Shown here: positions 34,380-44,207 of the stretch, piece by piece | How positions within the stretch are numbered: the stretch's first letter is position 1 | How the letters are laid out: each line of letters starts with the position of its first letter | Source of the DNA: Ophiobolus disseminans | Lineage: Eukaryota; Ascomycota; Dothideomycetes; Pleosporales; Phaeosphaeriaceae | Reading direction: 5' to 3' | Assembly: GCA_010093685.1 (NCBI GenBank) | Contig: MU006217.1 | Span: 2,270,626 to 2,334,625, forward strand | DNA: 64,000 bases | Made by a program: the position numbers and the translations under genes | The notes under the pieces: generated by a model | Databases searched by the model: none | What the model was told of the DNA's origin: nothing | What the model saw: only the letters and a program-made list of their open reading frames with translations

Positions 34380-34770
34380 CCTAGGGTCAAACAAGGGAAG
34401 ATGTCGTAATTGTGTTGAGAATAATTATCCATGATGCAACCCTAGAGCGAGGGGTTGGCTGCAGTTCGTTTCTCGCGGCATGGTGTCATGAAAATAACGT
34501 GTGACAGGTGGCGTATGCAATTTAGACTGGGCAGAGCTATCTTACGCTTTTAATGTTGAAGTCCACCACCTTAAATGTACTTTGTTGTTCTAACTCATAG
34601 CTTTTCTGGCTAACTGTTCGGCGACTAACTTCATAGCAACCTTATGCCAACTTAATCGTATCAACACGAACCCACCTCCACCCAAGATGCATCTTCGCCT
34701 TCTCCAACGGCTCGCGGATCAAATCTTTGCGCACATATATACCACCCCGCATACGTCCTGATAACTTTGA
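34380..34770. other. Intergenic before solo LTR
   Basis: No gene or repeat recognised. Confidence 0.35.
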
Positions 34771-34984
34771 TGTCAGACCTAGCAGCTCAACCTCATCGGT
34801 ACATCGTGATCCCCTATCGGTCCGATACATGAGCTTACATGAGCACGGTACATTCTAGTACCTTCTATAGCTTCCACAGCCACTCTTTCCACATCATATG
34901 CGTACGCATACTCTTGTATATAATCTTGCTTGTCTACTCTATAGAACAATCAACCTTCTTCTTCATCTCTGCTCTATTCCCACA
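34771..34984 (+). mobile_element. Solo LTR, 214 bp, internally deleted
   Basis: Starts TGTCAGACCTAGC and ends CTATTCCCACA. It is the same family as 22487-22899 but lacks about 200 bp between two CATATGC sites that the longer copy retains. Flanks are TTTGA and CTTGA (one mismatch), an imperfect target duplication. It overlaps the last 17 codons of the neighbouring minus-strand gene. Confidence 0.75.
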
Positions 34985-35706
34985 CTTGACATCCACACTC
35001 ACCCTCGGTGCCTCAAGGTCCTCGTCTAAAAACTTTAGATGCACCGCGCTGATACCCTTGCAAAACACCTCATCGCGAAAATATTGCATCTCCTTCTGCA
35101 AACCAATCTGCCGCTCCTCGCACTCGGCAAAGTCCGCAACACCACTCCCGAATAGCTCGTCCAAGATTGCTTTCCACTTCAGTTGACGGCGGCCATGCCA
35201 ATCGTTGCCGCCTGGAGGTACAATCTCGATTTCGACGTTGGGGGCGAGGGTTCGGGTTTTGATGAGGGGCAAGATATTTACGTAGCCTCCGAACCCACGC
35301 GGTACGTCAATGATAAGCTTCGTGCATAGTTGGCGCATTAAACCGCGGTCGTCAAAGTCGAGAGTCCTCATGTAGTCCATGGCGTCGTGCAGTGGCAGAC
35401 GCAAAACGAGGTTCTTAAACAGCGGGAGTGTCTCGGCTCGGATTTGGCGAGAGATGCGGAGGAGGTGGAGGCAGCTTGTAGGGCCGGGCCAGGGGCTGCG
35501 AATGTTGAAGTTCATGAAGAGGTGTGGAGATTGGAGGACGAAGTGGTAGATGAGGTTGCGGATTTCTAGGGGTGACGTTAGCGTGACCCAGGTTCAGAGT
35601 GCTAGGTGAACTTGCCACCCGGAAGAGACATGAATCCTGACTTGTTGGCGACACCGCTCTCCATAGATGTTGTCATTCTTGCGATTTCGAGTGACTTAAT
35701 GTTCAT
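34934..35706 (-). CDS. LRNxIY/RQIRxEF family protein, copy 6, with a GC-AG intron
   Basis: Exon 1 is 35706-35616 (MNIKSLEIARMTTS ... FMSLPG), the intron is 35566-35615 (50 bp), and exon 2 runs 35565-34934. The intron sits at the family position (LPG-E-IRNLIYHF), but the donor is GCAAGT rather than GT, a recognised minor GC-AG class. Then come LLRISRQIRAETLPLFK, LIIDVP and YVNILPLIKTRTL. The last residues (about GNRAEMKKKVDCSIE) are encoded inside the inserted solo LTR, so the C-terminus is not the ancestral one. No in-frame stops. Confidence 0.7.
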
Positions 35707-35986
35707 CGAGATTTTATTGATCAGTTGGACGAGTAGAGGTGGAGATGATGTAGTGAGTGAGATTAGTAGTGTAAAAGAGAAGGGAGAAGGCGTTTGATAT
35801 TGCGGTGCGGGTACAGAGCTGATTGTCGCACGTGGGGAACAACGATGATTCAACTTCAAAATTATGTGTGATGTGCGCAACTACTTATCCACTTAATCTA
35901 CGTCGCATAAAAGACTTCACCGCGTTCGAGTGCCTTCGAGGCCTAAGATGCTACCACGTACTAGTTCCTGGCAGGATGCGAGAGTG

Positions 35987-36840
35987 CTACTTGTCACTTG
36001 TTCCCTCGGCCACTATATCGAAGTACCCACCCCATATAGGTCCCAAGTTCAGATTCTCCTTGGATTTGATGTAATCGTTGTTCGTGTCATCCAGAAACTC
36101 GGTTGTTGTCATCCACTTCTTGTGATCGTTTTCCTTGACGCGCATTTCGACACGCAACGAATACCGATGCTTACTCAAAGCTCCTGCGTCAAGGAGGATA
36201 CGTGTCATTGCCTGGCCGAACAAAACTCCCGTTGCTCGACTTGGGCTTCAGTGCGGTTGCGCGGGACTCGCAAAGATACTGTAGTTTTCTCGTCGGAACC
36301 CCGAGGTCGTCGATAAGAGCGCTCCTCAACAAAGCCGAGTAGATTTCTTTAGCCGATTCATACATCCACTCAACGGCACGATTAGGGACAACCATCAGGA
36401 TCTCAATCTGTGGAGCGTACAACCCCAGTTTTACAAGAGGTAGAATATCCAATGGTGTTGATGGAGGTTGGTCTAGATCCAAGACCAGGCGCCCGCGATA
36501 CTTCGCCATCGTAGATTGCTGTCGGAATGGAAGGAAAGTGCTCAAGTATACTTCGTTTTCTTCCAATGGAACAGTAACTTGAGCTATTCATACAGCGTCA
36601 TCGTCTCGGTGCGGGTCTGGCGACAGATATGCCGCAAGGTAGTCCAGGTTCGCTTTCGAGGGAATCCTTATGCTCGGTGATAGACTTGAACACCGTCGAA
36701 CGGGACAGAATAACCGTATATCTGATTTCGCAATTCTGTACTTGGATCAATTGGGTGCGCGATACATAGATTGAGCGATTGCTCGTACCACCAGGAAGCA
36801 TCAGTAGCCTGGAACGGTTCACGGTAATCGGTGGAGGCAT
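35987..36840 (-). pseudogene. LRNxIY family, copy 7, pseudogene
   Basis: Exon 1 MPPPITVNRSRLLMLPG is followed by donor GTACGA and acceptor TACAG at the conserved site, reading E-LRNQIYGYSVPF. A TAA then interrupts after VQVYHRA, and a TAG after TMTLYE just beyond LRHICRQTRTET. The second module LDILPLVKLGLYAPQIEI is in another frame, and a further shift near 36220 leads into RYSLRVEMRVKENDHKKW, ending at 35987. Both stops can arise from CAA/CAG by one C-to-T change. Confidence 0.75.
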
Positions 36841-37050
36841 TCAAGCGGACGTGGAGAAGTAAGCGCTGGCCTCATCTATGATGTAGTGTCGGGTTGAACG
36901 AGGAGGGGTGTTCGGGGCCGGTGAGGTGAGGAGAGTACGACGTACTACAAGAAGCGATGGTGCGCAATCTCGGCGTTCAATGCGGTCTGTTGTGAACGCT
37001 AGTCGAGCTGCAGCACGTCCCTCAAGTTGTTTGTATTTCGCCTCCTGACG
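36841..37050. other. Short intergenic region
   Basis: No feature seen. Confidence 0.3.
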
Positions 37051-37892
37051 TCAATTTTTCACAGTAGGAGTGACCAGCTCTACTGGTCTCTCGACCGTCA
37101 TCATTTCAGATGGACCTGACGCCATCAATTCAACAGGTGCTTGCTTGCGTTCTTCACCATAATGGGTGTACCTCTGCTTCCGCCGTCGGACAATCAGCAG
37201 TCCAACACACACAGCTATGACAGCAACAAGGCCGAGCGACACCCCGAGGCCGACCGGTAATGCCACTGATTTGTGCGTAGAAAGAGATGAAGGTTGTATC
37301 GCATCTGCCGAAGAACTTGGAGTGGGTGCTGCGCCAGATGGCAAGTTGACCGTCGACCCACTCGATATTGGCGAAGAAAGCGCTATTGAGGTGCCCATAG
37401 TAGGAAACGGCTGCGCAATCGAGGATGCAGTGCCGACCACCACTGGATCTGGCGCTTTGAAGACAAGATCTTTCTTATCGCAACACGAAGTATTCGTCCG
37501 ACCAACGCGATCTTCATACAGCGTCTGCTTTCCAGTATTGCAGCAGTAGCTTTCTGAGCCCGGACATTGCCAGATCAATTGCTTCCAGTTGTCATCGGCC
37601 TGGACGAAAGGGACTTTAGATTTAGCATACCGCTTCAACCAGAGCAAACTTCACACTCACCTTGGGCGCAATACTTTCCACATGCGGGATCAGAAAACGT
37701 CTTGTCGGTGCAGCCGATGCGCCAATAGTAATTGGACACGCTGGTGAGTTTTGGAGCACGACACATTCCGTTCGAGAGGCAGAGGTATTCTTCCGTGCAG
37801 CAGTTGGAGTGCTTTCCTTCGGCGACGGCGGTGTGGTTGCATGGCACCATCGTTCGACCGGTTTGCTCCGTGATGTGATAACATGTCGCCAT
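37051..37892 (-). CDS. Cysteine-rich single-pass membrane protein
   Basis: Surface-type fungal protein of unknown function. Exon 1 is 37892-37662 (MATCYHITEQTGRTM, CCTEEYLCLSNGMC) and exon 2 37613-37051; the 47-bp intron (37614-37660) is followed by AQVPFVQADDNWKQLIWQC. The ectodomain has about 14 Cys, including CPGSESYCCNTG and SCCDKKD, then a Ser/Pro/Thr-rich stalk, one transmembrane segment (ALPVGLGVSLGLVAVIAVCV) and a basic stop-transfer RRRKQR with a cytoplasmic tail. The same frame upstream of the Met is hydrophobic (AIVLAFTVCKL), which would make a signal peptide, but no in-frame ATG lies close before it; the start is therefore uncertain. Confidence 0.65.
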
Positions 37893-38533
37893 GGTGAGCT
37901 TGCAAACGGTAAATGCAAGAACGATAGCCTGTTTGCGAAAGAGTGGAGAAGTGCGCTGAGATGGGTGGCTGAGGGAGGGGGTAACGCTCTCGTGTAGAAT
38001 AAGTTGGGACGGCTGAGCTTTAGTGCTGATTGGACAGCTCAGTACGACCCCGGGAGGTTGCAATTTGGGGTCTCTTTCTCGTATCACAGTGCCAAGCACA
38101 ATCCTTCAGCCTTCTCGATCTTGCTCGTCCGATTGGACGTCGCTTGTGTTCCGGCCCCAATCAATAATCGACGAGCGATGGCTGCCCCATTCTGGACGTT
38201 CGAATGGCTATGAAAATGCCCCGATGGTTGCACGTAACTATCTTTCCGGTATTTCGCGACAATACCAGAGTCGTGTGAGAACATAATGCCCGAGACATTT
38301 ATCTCGAAGAAACGAAAGAATAACTTTGTTACAGGGACTACCCCAGGAGTGGACACACAGGCGCCAAACAATTTGCAATTCTCAAGGTTGCTTCAGCAAT
38401 CCCAGCATACCACAGAACCTATGAACCGTTCTTCCTACAACAGCCTTACATCCTACCAGCCAATCCACACCCCCATCGCCCCAAATGGCCCACAAGCAAC
38501 AAGCGCACCGCACCAAAGCAAACAACTAACGCT
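37893..38533. other. Intergenic
   Basis: No gene recognised; overlapping short frames on both strands only. Confidence 0.3.
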
Positions 38534-39098
38534 TCATCTCTCATTCTCCCTCTCAACACCGCCTTCAACACGACCATCTCCCACAGCCCGCCACTCTTCC
38601 CACTGCACTCGCTCCAACGCAATCTCCCTCTGCCGTTGCAAGCATATCTCTTCCACCCTTAACCTGAACTCCATCGCTTCCTGCTCCATTTTTCTCCAGA
38701 AGTCCTGCCACGCTCGGTGATCCTTGATGACTCTGCAAGGCGCCATAGGGCACCAAAGGCTGCTTCGTAGATACGAGCTGTCTCGGCGTGCAGTTGCCTG
38801 TTTGTGTGAGCGAGAGCCATCCAGTTAGGTTGGAGGTGTAGATATCATGCTCGCAGAGCCAGTAGGATGTGTTTGCGATTGTGGAGATGAGGTGTGTGTA
38901 GACTATGTTGCGGGTTTCTGCCGGGAATTGAGTCAATAGGGAGAGATGAAAATGGGATGAGATGGGCGGACCTAGAGGGAGGGCGAGGAGTGGAGACGAT
39001 GTTGGCTTTGCTGAGGTGTGTTCCACCAGAGGCGGGAGTTTGAGTAGGTTGGTCTGGAAATTCTGGGCGATTTTCATGGCGGCAGGAGACGACATCAT
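38534..39098 (-). pseudogene. LRNxIY family, copy 8, frameshifted
   Basis: Begins MMSSPAAMKIAQNF and has FPAETRNIVYTHLISTIANT, the family's LRNxIY region without a visible intron, then GWLSLTQT. The expected CRQLHAETARIYEAAFGAL follows one frame over, and a third frame continues IKDHRAWQDFWRKMEQEAME (helical, charged) to 38534. Closest relative is the 40.5-kb copy, which shares TCRQLHSET. Two frame changes suggest a pseudogene; an unrecognised intron is the alternative. Confidence 0.5.
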
Positions 39099-39171
39099 GC
39101 CGATCGTGTTGTATGCGTACGTTGATGTGTATGCGAGATGTAAGACTGGGAGTTTTCAAGGAAAGAAAAGG

Positions 39172-39789
39172 TTAAACTAACGAATTCGACCCCTGCTTCA
39201 TATCTACCACGGTACACACATCCACCCCCTCATCCAACCACGGAACCGCAACGTCTGAACTGAGAAGCAGTAACGGCAAGCTACACATAATCACAATCAT
39301 GAGCGCCATTATGATGATGTTATAGCGGATATTCTCGAAGAGAGGTGAGAACGACCGCTTCTTGTCAAGCCCCCGATACCATATCGCTCGTGCGATGTTG
39401 ATCTACTTGCAGCTATGTGCCATACAATCGCCCACACTAATCACGTTGAAGTTAGTGAACATAAACTCGATCTGAAGCTCCCGAGGAATGTAGCTGACAA
39501 TGGCCCGTCCAGGATCGAAGTAGAGGTCGAACAATGGGATATCGAGGGCCGGGAACATAGATTTGTACCTCCCAACCGTCGCGGCTAGCTTTTTGCATGC
39601 CTCTGCATGGAGGGTCTTGAGCTCCTCCTCAGAGGTCGCGATAGCGGAATTGCCATCCACGTCGATGATGTCGGAAGGAGTCATCTTATGCCGTGTGTAG
39701 GGTAGGAGTGTAACAAAAAGAGTCTCCAGGGCTGAGTGAAGTCTCTCCAACACCGAGTCCCCGAGTACGGTGGACGAAGACAAACGCAC
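39172..39789 (-). CDS. Possible two-exon membrane protein
   Basis: Not recognised. A 128-codon frame (39789-39403) includes EEELKTLHAEACKKLAATVG and IPRELQIEFMFTNFN. Using donor GTGATT (39444) and the acceptor at 39403 (a 42-bp intron), it continues in frame into INIARAIWYRGLDKKRSFSP, a transmembrane segment (IIIMALMIVIMCSLPLLLL) and a short tail ending at 39172. The downstream part is too short to be noticed alone and has coding character. The splice is a proposal. Confidence 0.3.
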
Positions 39790-40251
39790 GACGCCTCTTA
39801 CCCAACCTGGAAAGACTTGGGTGCCTAGCGCTGTGCCAGCAATACAAAAGGTCTACGTCAGCAGGAACTTTTGCGACACTTTTGACGATGGAGACATGCA
39901 TTCCAAGCAACCCGTGGACCACGTGAATACGACGTGAACATCTGTTTCTTCGCGTCTATTTGAGAGCCGTCCAACCCGCGCCGCTTGGGCTTGCAAAAAA
40001 AATAAAAAATATAACGTTGGAATAAATCCGGTATTGAAATGAAGCTCCTGCATCTCAGGCGAGAACAAGCGCTCAATGTCTAGAAGCACGTTGCAATACT
40101 TGCACATCCGCTCCCTCCTTAACCGTGACGAGGTGTGCACAAATCACGTCAGTCAGCAGTCCATCATTGACGAAAAAATTTGTACCTTTCGTTACGAAGA
40201 TGCCGCTAACCGCGCTCGCAAACCCAATCCGATTCTTCCTTGCCCACAGAG
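39790..40251. other. Intergenic before solo LTR
   Basis: A minus-strand frame with MCKYCNVLLDIERLFSPEMQ (near 40110) vaguely resembles N-termini of HET-domain proteins, but nothing downstream supports a gene. Confidence 0.25.
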
Positions 40252-40256
40252 CATCT

Positions 40257-40419
40257 TGTCAGCATGGCACCTTAGTTCACACAGTACATGTGAACTGCAT
40301 CCTCATGTGACCCTTAGTCACCTGCTTACTCATCCTGGTTGTGTATATAATCTCTGTCTGTAGCTCTCTCAATACAACAACCTTCTCCCTCTTTTCTGCC
40401 CTGTCTCTCACATCCGACA
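40257..40419 (+). mobile_element. Solo LTR, 163 bp
   Basis: Starts TGTCAGCATGG and ends CATCCGACA. The perfect target duplication CATCT is at 40252-40256 and 40420-40424. It shares the TGTCAG start and the TGTATATAATCT...ACAACCTTCT stretch with the family at 22.5 and 34.8 kb, so it is a likely diverged or shortened relative. Confidence 0.75.
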
Positions 40420-40478
40420 CATCTCAAAGATCGAACACAAGCGTACCTAGGTAACCCAGCACCACACCACCCAAGCCT

Positions 40479-40937
40479 TTACTTTGACGTGTATTTCCGA
40501 ATAGCAGCAATCAAAGTCCTCGCAATCCGACGAAGCACGTCAAGCTCGACATACATGCGCTTGTAAGTAGCGATAGTTTCAGAGTGTAGTTGGCGGCACG
40601 TATGCGCGAGCGCGATCCGTGTGCGCGGCATGGTGAAGGATGCGCTGGGTTTGCACTTTTCTAGTGATGTGCGGACCGTTGCGGAGTGATAGGCGAAGAT
40701 GAGGTTGCGAATTTCTGGCAAGGGGTGTTGGGACTTGGGGAGACTAAGTATGTCGCTAGTAGGCGCACCGGGTACTTCAGAGATTGTCTGCTGTTGGTGC
40801 AGTAATCGTAGATCCGGTTGCGCAGTTCTGAAAAAGCGATGTAAGCGATAGCCTCCCGCTGTTGCCACCTGTATGATAGACACCTCCTGGAAGTGCGAGC
40901 ATCGAGCTTGCCGGTTGCGCGTTGTTCGACGTTTCAA
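40479..40937 (-). CDS. LRNxIY family, copy 9, with doubled LRN segment
   Basis: The main frame reads HPLPEIRNLIFAYHSATVRT, then ALAHTCRQLHSETIATYKRM and a short C-terminus (152 codons). About 110 bp upstream, in another frame after TTTTTCAG, lies a second family start: LPG-E-LRNRIYDYCTNSRQS, with a candidate donor GTGTCT after LALPGG. Two successive LRNxIY segments suggest an internal duplication or fusion with a truncated copy. Which start is used cannot be decided from sequence. Confidence 0.45.
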   Translation of the reverse strand: MKRRTTRNRQARCSHFQEVSIIQVATAGGYRLHRFFRTAQPDLRLLHQQQTISEVPGAPTSDILSLPKSQHPLPEIRNLIFAYHSATVRTSLEKCKPSASFTMPRTRIALAHTCRQLHSETIATYKRMYVELDVLRRIARTLIAAIRKYTSK

Positions 40938-41487
40938 AGGGGCAATCCGTTTGACGTGGGTGCTTGTGCTGCCGAAGATCTGCTTAGTTGAATTTCTTTG
41001 CGGTAGATGAGTGTGAGGGTTTGCTGCGGAGAGCTTTCGAGGGTGATATCCAAAAGATCAGTAGCGCACTTCGACTATGACTTGCCCCACAGTAGTTAAC
41101 ACATGTATATCTACTTGTCACATGCCAGGAACATGATTGCCTGGTCTAGCTCCTTAAGATGATGACTGATCTTACTGACAGTGAATGATAAGTCACGTGA
41201 GCCTTTTGCCTGGATATCGGAGACAGAAGAGACAACACTTCATGCAAGGCAAGTGCATAACGGAATTTTAAATGTCTCGGCCTCTTCCAAGGACTCTCTC
41301 AGAGAAGACAGGAGTCCAGGGTGGTAGGCGCATTGACGGGAGCAAAAGTATGCGCGTGCGTATCGTGGTTCTCCATGTCGCGTGACGTCACCAAACGCGG
41401 AGTAGTGCAATGTGGGTTGCACACTACCGCCTAAACTGCGAGCGCAAGCTCTCCACCAGAGCCGACACAATCGCTCAAACCATCACC
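40938..41487. other. Intergenic, divergent between copies 9 and 10
   Basis: Head-to-head spacer between two family members. No motif recognised. Confidence 0.3.
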
Positions 41488-42496
41488 ATGGCACCAAAGA
41501 AGCGCGCAGTCAAGCATAAAGTCTTGATGTTGGAGCCAAACACGCGTAGCAAGGCCGAGGGTTCGTCCACCAAAAAGCGCACAGCCCCGCAACAGGTTTC
41601 GTCCTCAAGGTCTACCAAGCGGAACAAAAGACCTGCCAAAACGCGAAAGATTTGCAAATTCTTGGAGCTTCCCGCAGGTACGAAAAGAAGGGCTACATTC
41701 AAGGAACACCATGCATCTAACTCATGAGGTAGAGCTGCGTAACGTCATCTACGAATACTGTCGCCCCGAACGCAGAGAGATCCTTGTCCACAATACGGGC
41801 GTGCGCCTACTGACATCAACCCGCATCCTCCGCAAAAGGACATTACTACCCCTCACCCACGTCAACAGACAGATCCGCTACAAATATCTACCAACTTTTA
41901 TGCGAGGCTTCCACCATACCATACGCGTCTTGAACATTCCGGCCTACACAGAAGCATTCCCTACACTCCCCGAGAACATCACCGGCACCATCGTACTCGA
42001 TCTCAGCGACCTCGCTGCTGCGTCTGGATCTGAATCTGGAAGCTTCAGTTATGGGTATGGCGTCAATCTTACATCACTGCTCAAATTGCGCAACGACTAC
42101 CCCATATTGAACATCACAACCACGTCATCCGCAGCCTTCCCTCCTTGCAACACCAGCGAAATGTCATATTAGGAGCTTTCGGACTTGACAAACCCAATGG
42201 AACTCATCCAAAGCATCTTTGCAAAGCCTGGTTTCACTCAACAAGCCAAGTGGCTGGATTACGCCCAGAACGCTATAACCTCGATCTGGGTTAAGGCTAG
42301 TTATAGTTACGGCTCGGCGACGAACTATGGCTATCGCACACGCATCTTGCTCGAGCAATCAGAATGGTGGATGGACTCAGGAGTGGAGGGTGTAGACCCG
42401 GAGGACATGACGAAATGGGCTAGGGAAAGCGGGTATCGTGGGTCGCTCTCGCCGACCTGTCTGGCTGTCTGTGGTCCCGCACGCTTCAAGTACTAG
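41488..42496 (+). pseudogene. LRNxIY family, copy 10, one nonsense codon
   Basis: Exon 1 MAPKKRAVKHKVLMLEPN is strongly basic (nuclear-localisation-like) and ends KFLELPA. An intron of about 54 bp (donor GTACGA) splits the Glu codon before LRNVIYEYCRPERREI. Then come PLTHVNRQIRYKYLPTFM, IVLDLSDLAAAS and VNLTSLLKLRNDYPILNI. A single in-frame TAG at 42170-42172 (after EMSY) interrupts; the same frame continues LTNPMELIQSIFAKPGF to a stop at 42496. CAG-to-TAG would explain it. Very recent pseudogene, or a shortened but expressed protein. Confidence 0.7.
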
Positions 42497-43634
42497 TTTT
42501 CTGACCAGGATAGTATCCAATATTCGATGGCTTAGGACCCGTGTTTTTGACCTTGCACCGTGCTAATTCAACTCTAATGGATTTAATGTTATTTTTCTTC
42601 GCTTGCTACTCATGTGATTGTCCGTTGTGATAGCAATCATCAGGAAAACCATATATGAATGTGCTCCAAGCTCTCGACTTAAGCGGAAGGTGGATGTAAC
42701 AGCCGAGTGTGCGCCGGGTATTGATGATAGCCCTCTCGGTAAGTCGCGAAAATTGGGGACAGATACACTATCCTGTCTGTGTACAGTAACCTTTTCGGAC
42801 TTAGAATCGTTGTTCTATAGGTAGATACAGTCGTTAAGCTTAGCATTTTTCTAGCTTTCACGTCTTCCCAAGAGTAGCCCTCCGACACGCAAATCAGAAC
42901 ATGTTTGGAGGTGTCGTTGTTCAGAAATGCAGAAACCGTAGGACGTGCCTAGCTTTGAGCAATGTGTATATTTTAGTGGTGGCGTTGCATCCCTACAATG
43001 CGATGACGACCGTGAATGCCGAATTCGTCTGGACTGGCATCTGCGCAAATGTGATTGCGCGTACCCCGAATCTTCTTTCATCCTCAACGGTCCGGGCTCA
43101 TCTCCATCACGCCCTGCACTAAGCCATACGAACTTTGAAGACAGGTAACATTAGTCCAAGAGATAGCCTTGACGTGCATTTTCCCCACCAATTCCTTCGC
43201 AGACGTCACGTCTTACAGCACTCAGAACGCACCCACGACGTGCTCGACCAACCCGCCTGGCTAGGTCATTTATATTCAACTCCCACACCGCCCCCAAAAT
43301 AGCTCCGAGCTTATCTGTATTTCTAGGGCGAGGGTTCGTGGGCAAGTGGTGGCCTCACATAGCTGGACCAATCATAGCTCGGTCAGACAGGATTTATACG
43401 AGGCATATATTACTGTTGTATGGGCGAGTGCCGCACCACCACACCTGGAAATCACTGTGAAAATTTGAGTTTCCCATATCTTCCTGGTCAAAGGCATGGT
43501 AGTGCCTCCTTCATATGCAGTAATGCGGCGCGGATGCTGACAGTCCTACACCACGGAATACAGCGAGCACAACATAGATTAAGTTGAGAGCCTCCTCCGA
43601 AACTTATCAAGAGCACGCATAAACCGGAACCACC
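42497..43634. other. Intergenic with possible family remnant
   Basis: At 42646-42824 a frame reads IRKTIYECAPSSRLKRKVD, reminiscent of LRNxIYEY, but no further family motif follows; kept only as a possible remnant. Otherwise nothing. Confidence 0.25.
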
Positions 43635-44114
43635 ATGTCAACAGCTCGTTGCTACACATGCGATACTCTCCGCCCACGCAACGAGTTTGCTTATCGCCGA
43701 AAAGACAACATCATCTCGCCCGGCACAAAGTTCAAGCGCTTCCTCTGCGTCCTAATCCAAAGGCCGGGCGCAAGCACGAGAGACAGACCACGGAATGGCG
43801 GCATCGTAATTAGATACCGCTGCATACATCCCCATGATGGGCCATGTCCAAAAGTCGCACATTCGGCTCCACGACGCTCGATAAGCCACCGGGAGGTCGA
43901 GGTGCGAAATGAGCCACCGGTACATTCTGGCGGGAACCCACGGCACGCTGAACATTTGGGCTACGAAGTCGAAGTCGAGATCGAAACCCACAACGCAGCG
44001 CATGCCTTAGTTGACATCGATTGTCAAGAGATGGCGATAGAGCAACGCGTTAAGAAGCCGACAGACCAAGTCATCGCGGATCCTGGAACGTCACCGGAGC
44101 AAATTCAGGCCTAA
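43635..44114 (+). CDS. Hypothetical protein, CxxC-containing
   Basis: Not recognised. 159 residues, with ATG in good context (CACCATG). The N-terminus MSTARCYTCDTLRPRNEF has a CxxC that could start a zinc site; PHDGPCPK adds Cys. The C-terminal half is acidic and hydrophilic. No signal peptide or membrane segment. A missed intron after FLCV is possible. Confidence 0.4.
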   Translation: MSTARCYTCDTLRPRNEFAYRRKDNIISPGTKFKRFLCVLIQRPGASTRDRPRNGGIVIRYRCIHPHDGPCPKVAHSAPRRSISHREVEVRNEPPVHSGGNPRHAEHLGYEVEVEIETHNAAHALVDIDCQEMAIEQRVKKPTDQVIADPGTSPEQIQA

Positions 44115-44207
44115 ATGATCACAAGACCGCAAAATCGAACACCGCTCAAGGAGCCGGAAAGAACTTAAAATGCGTTTGCGAGTATTGTACAAAGCCGCCC
44201 AAATCCA

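Noticed and set aside
43151..43345. 64-codon minus-strand frame
   Set aside because: Short, no recognisable motif, no promoter or splice support.
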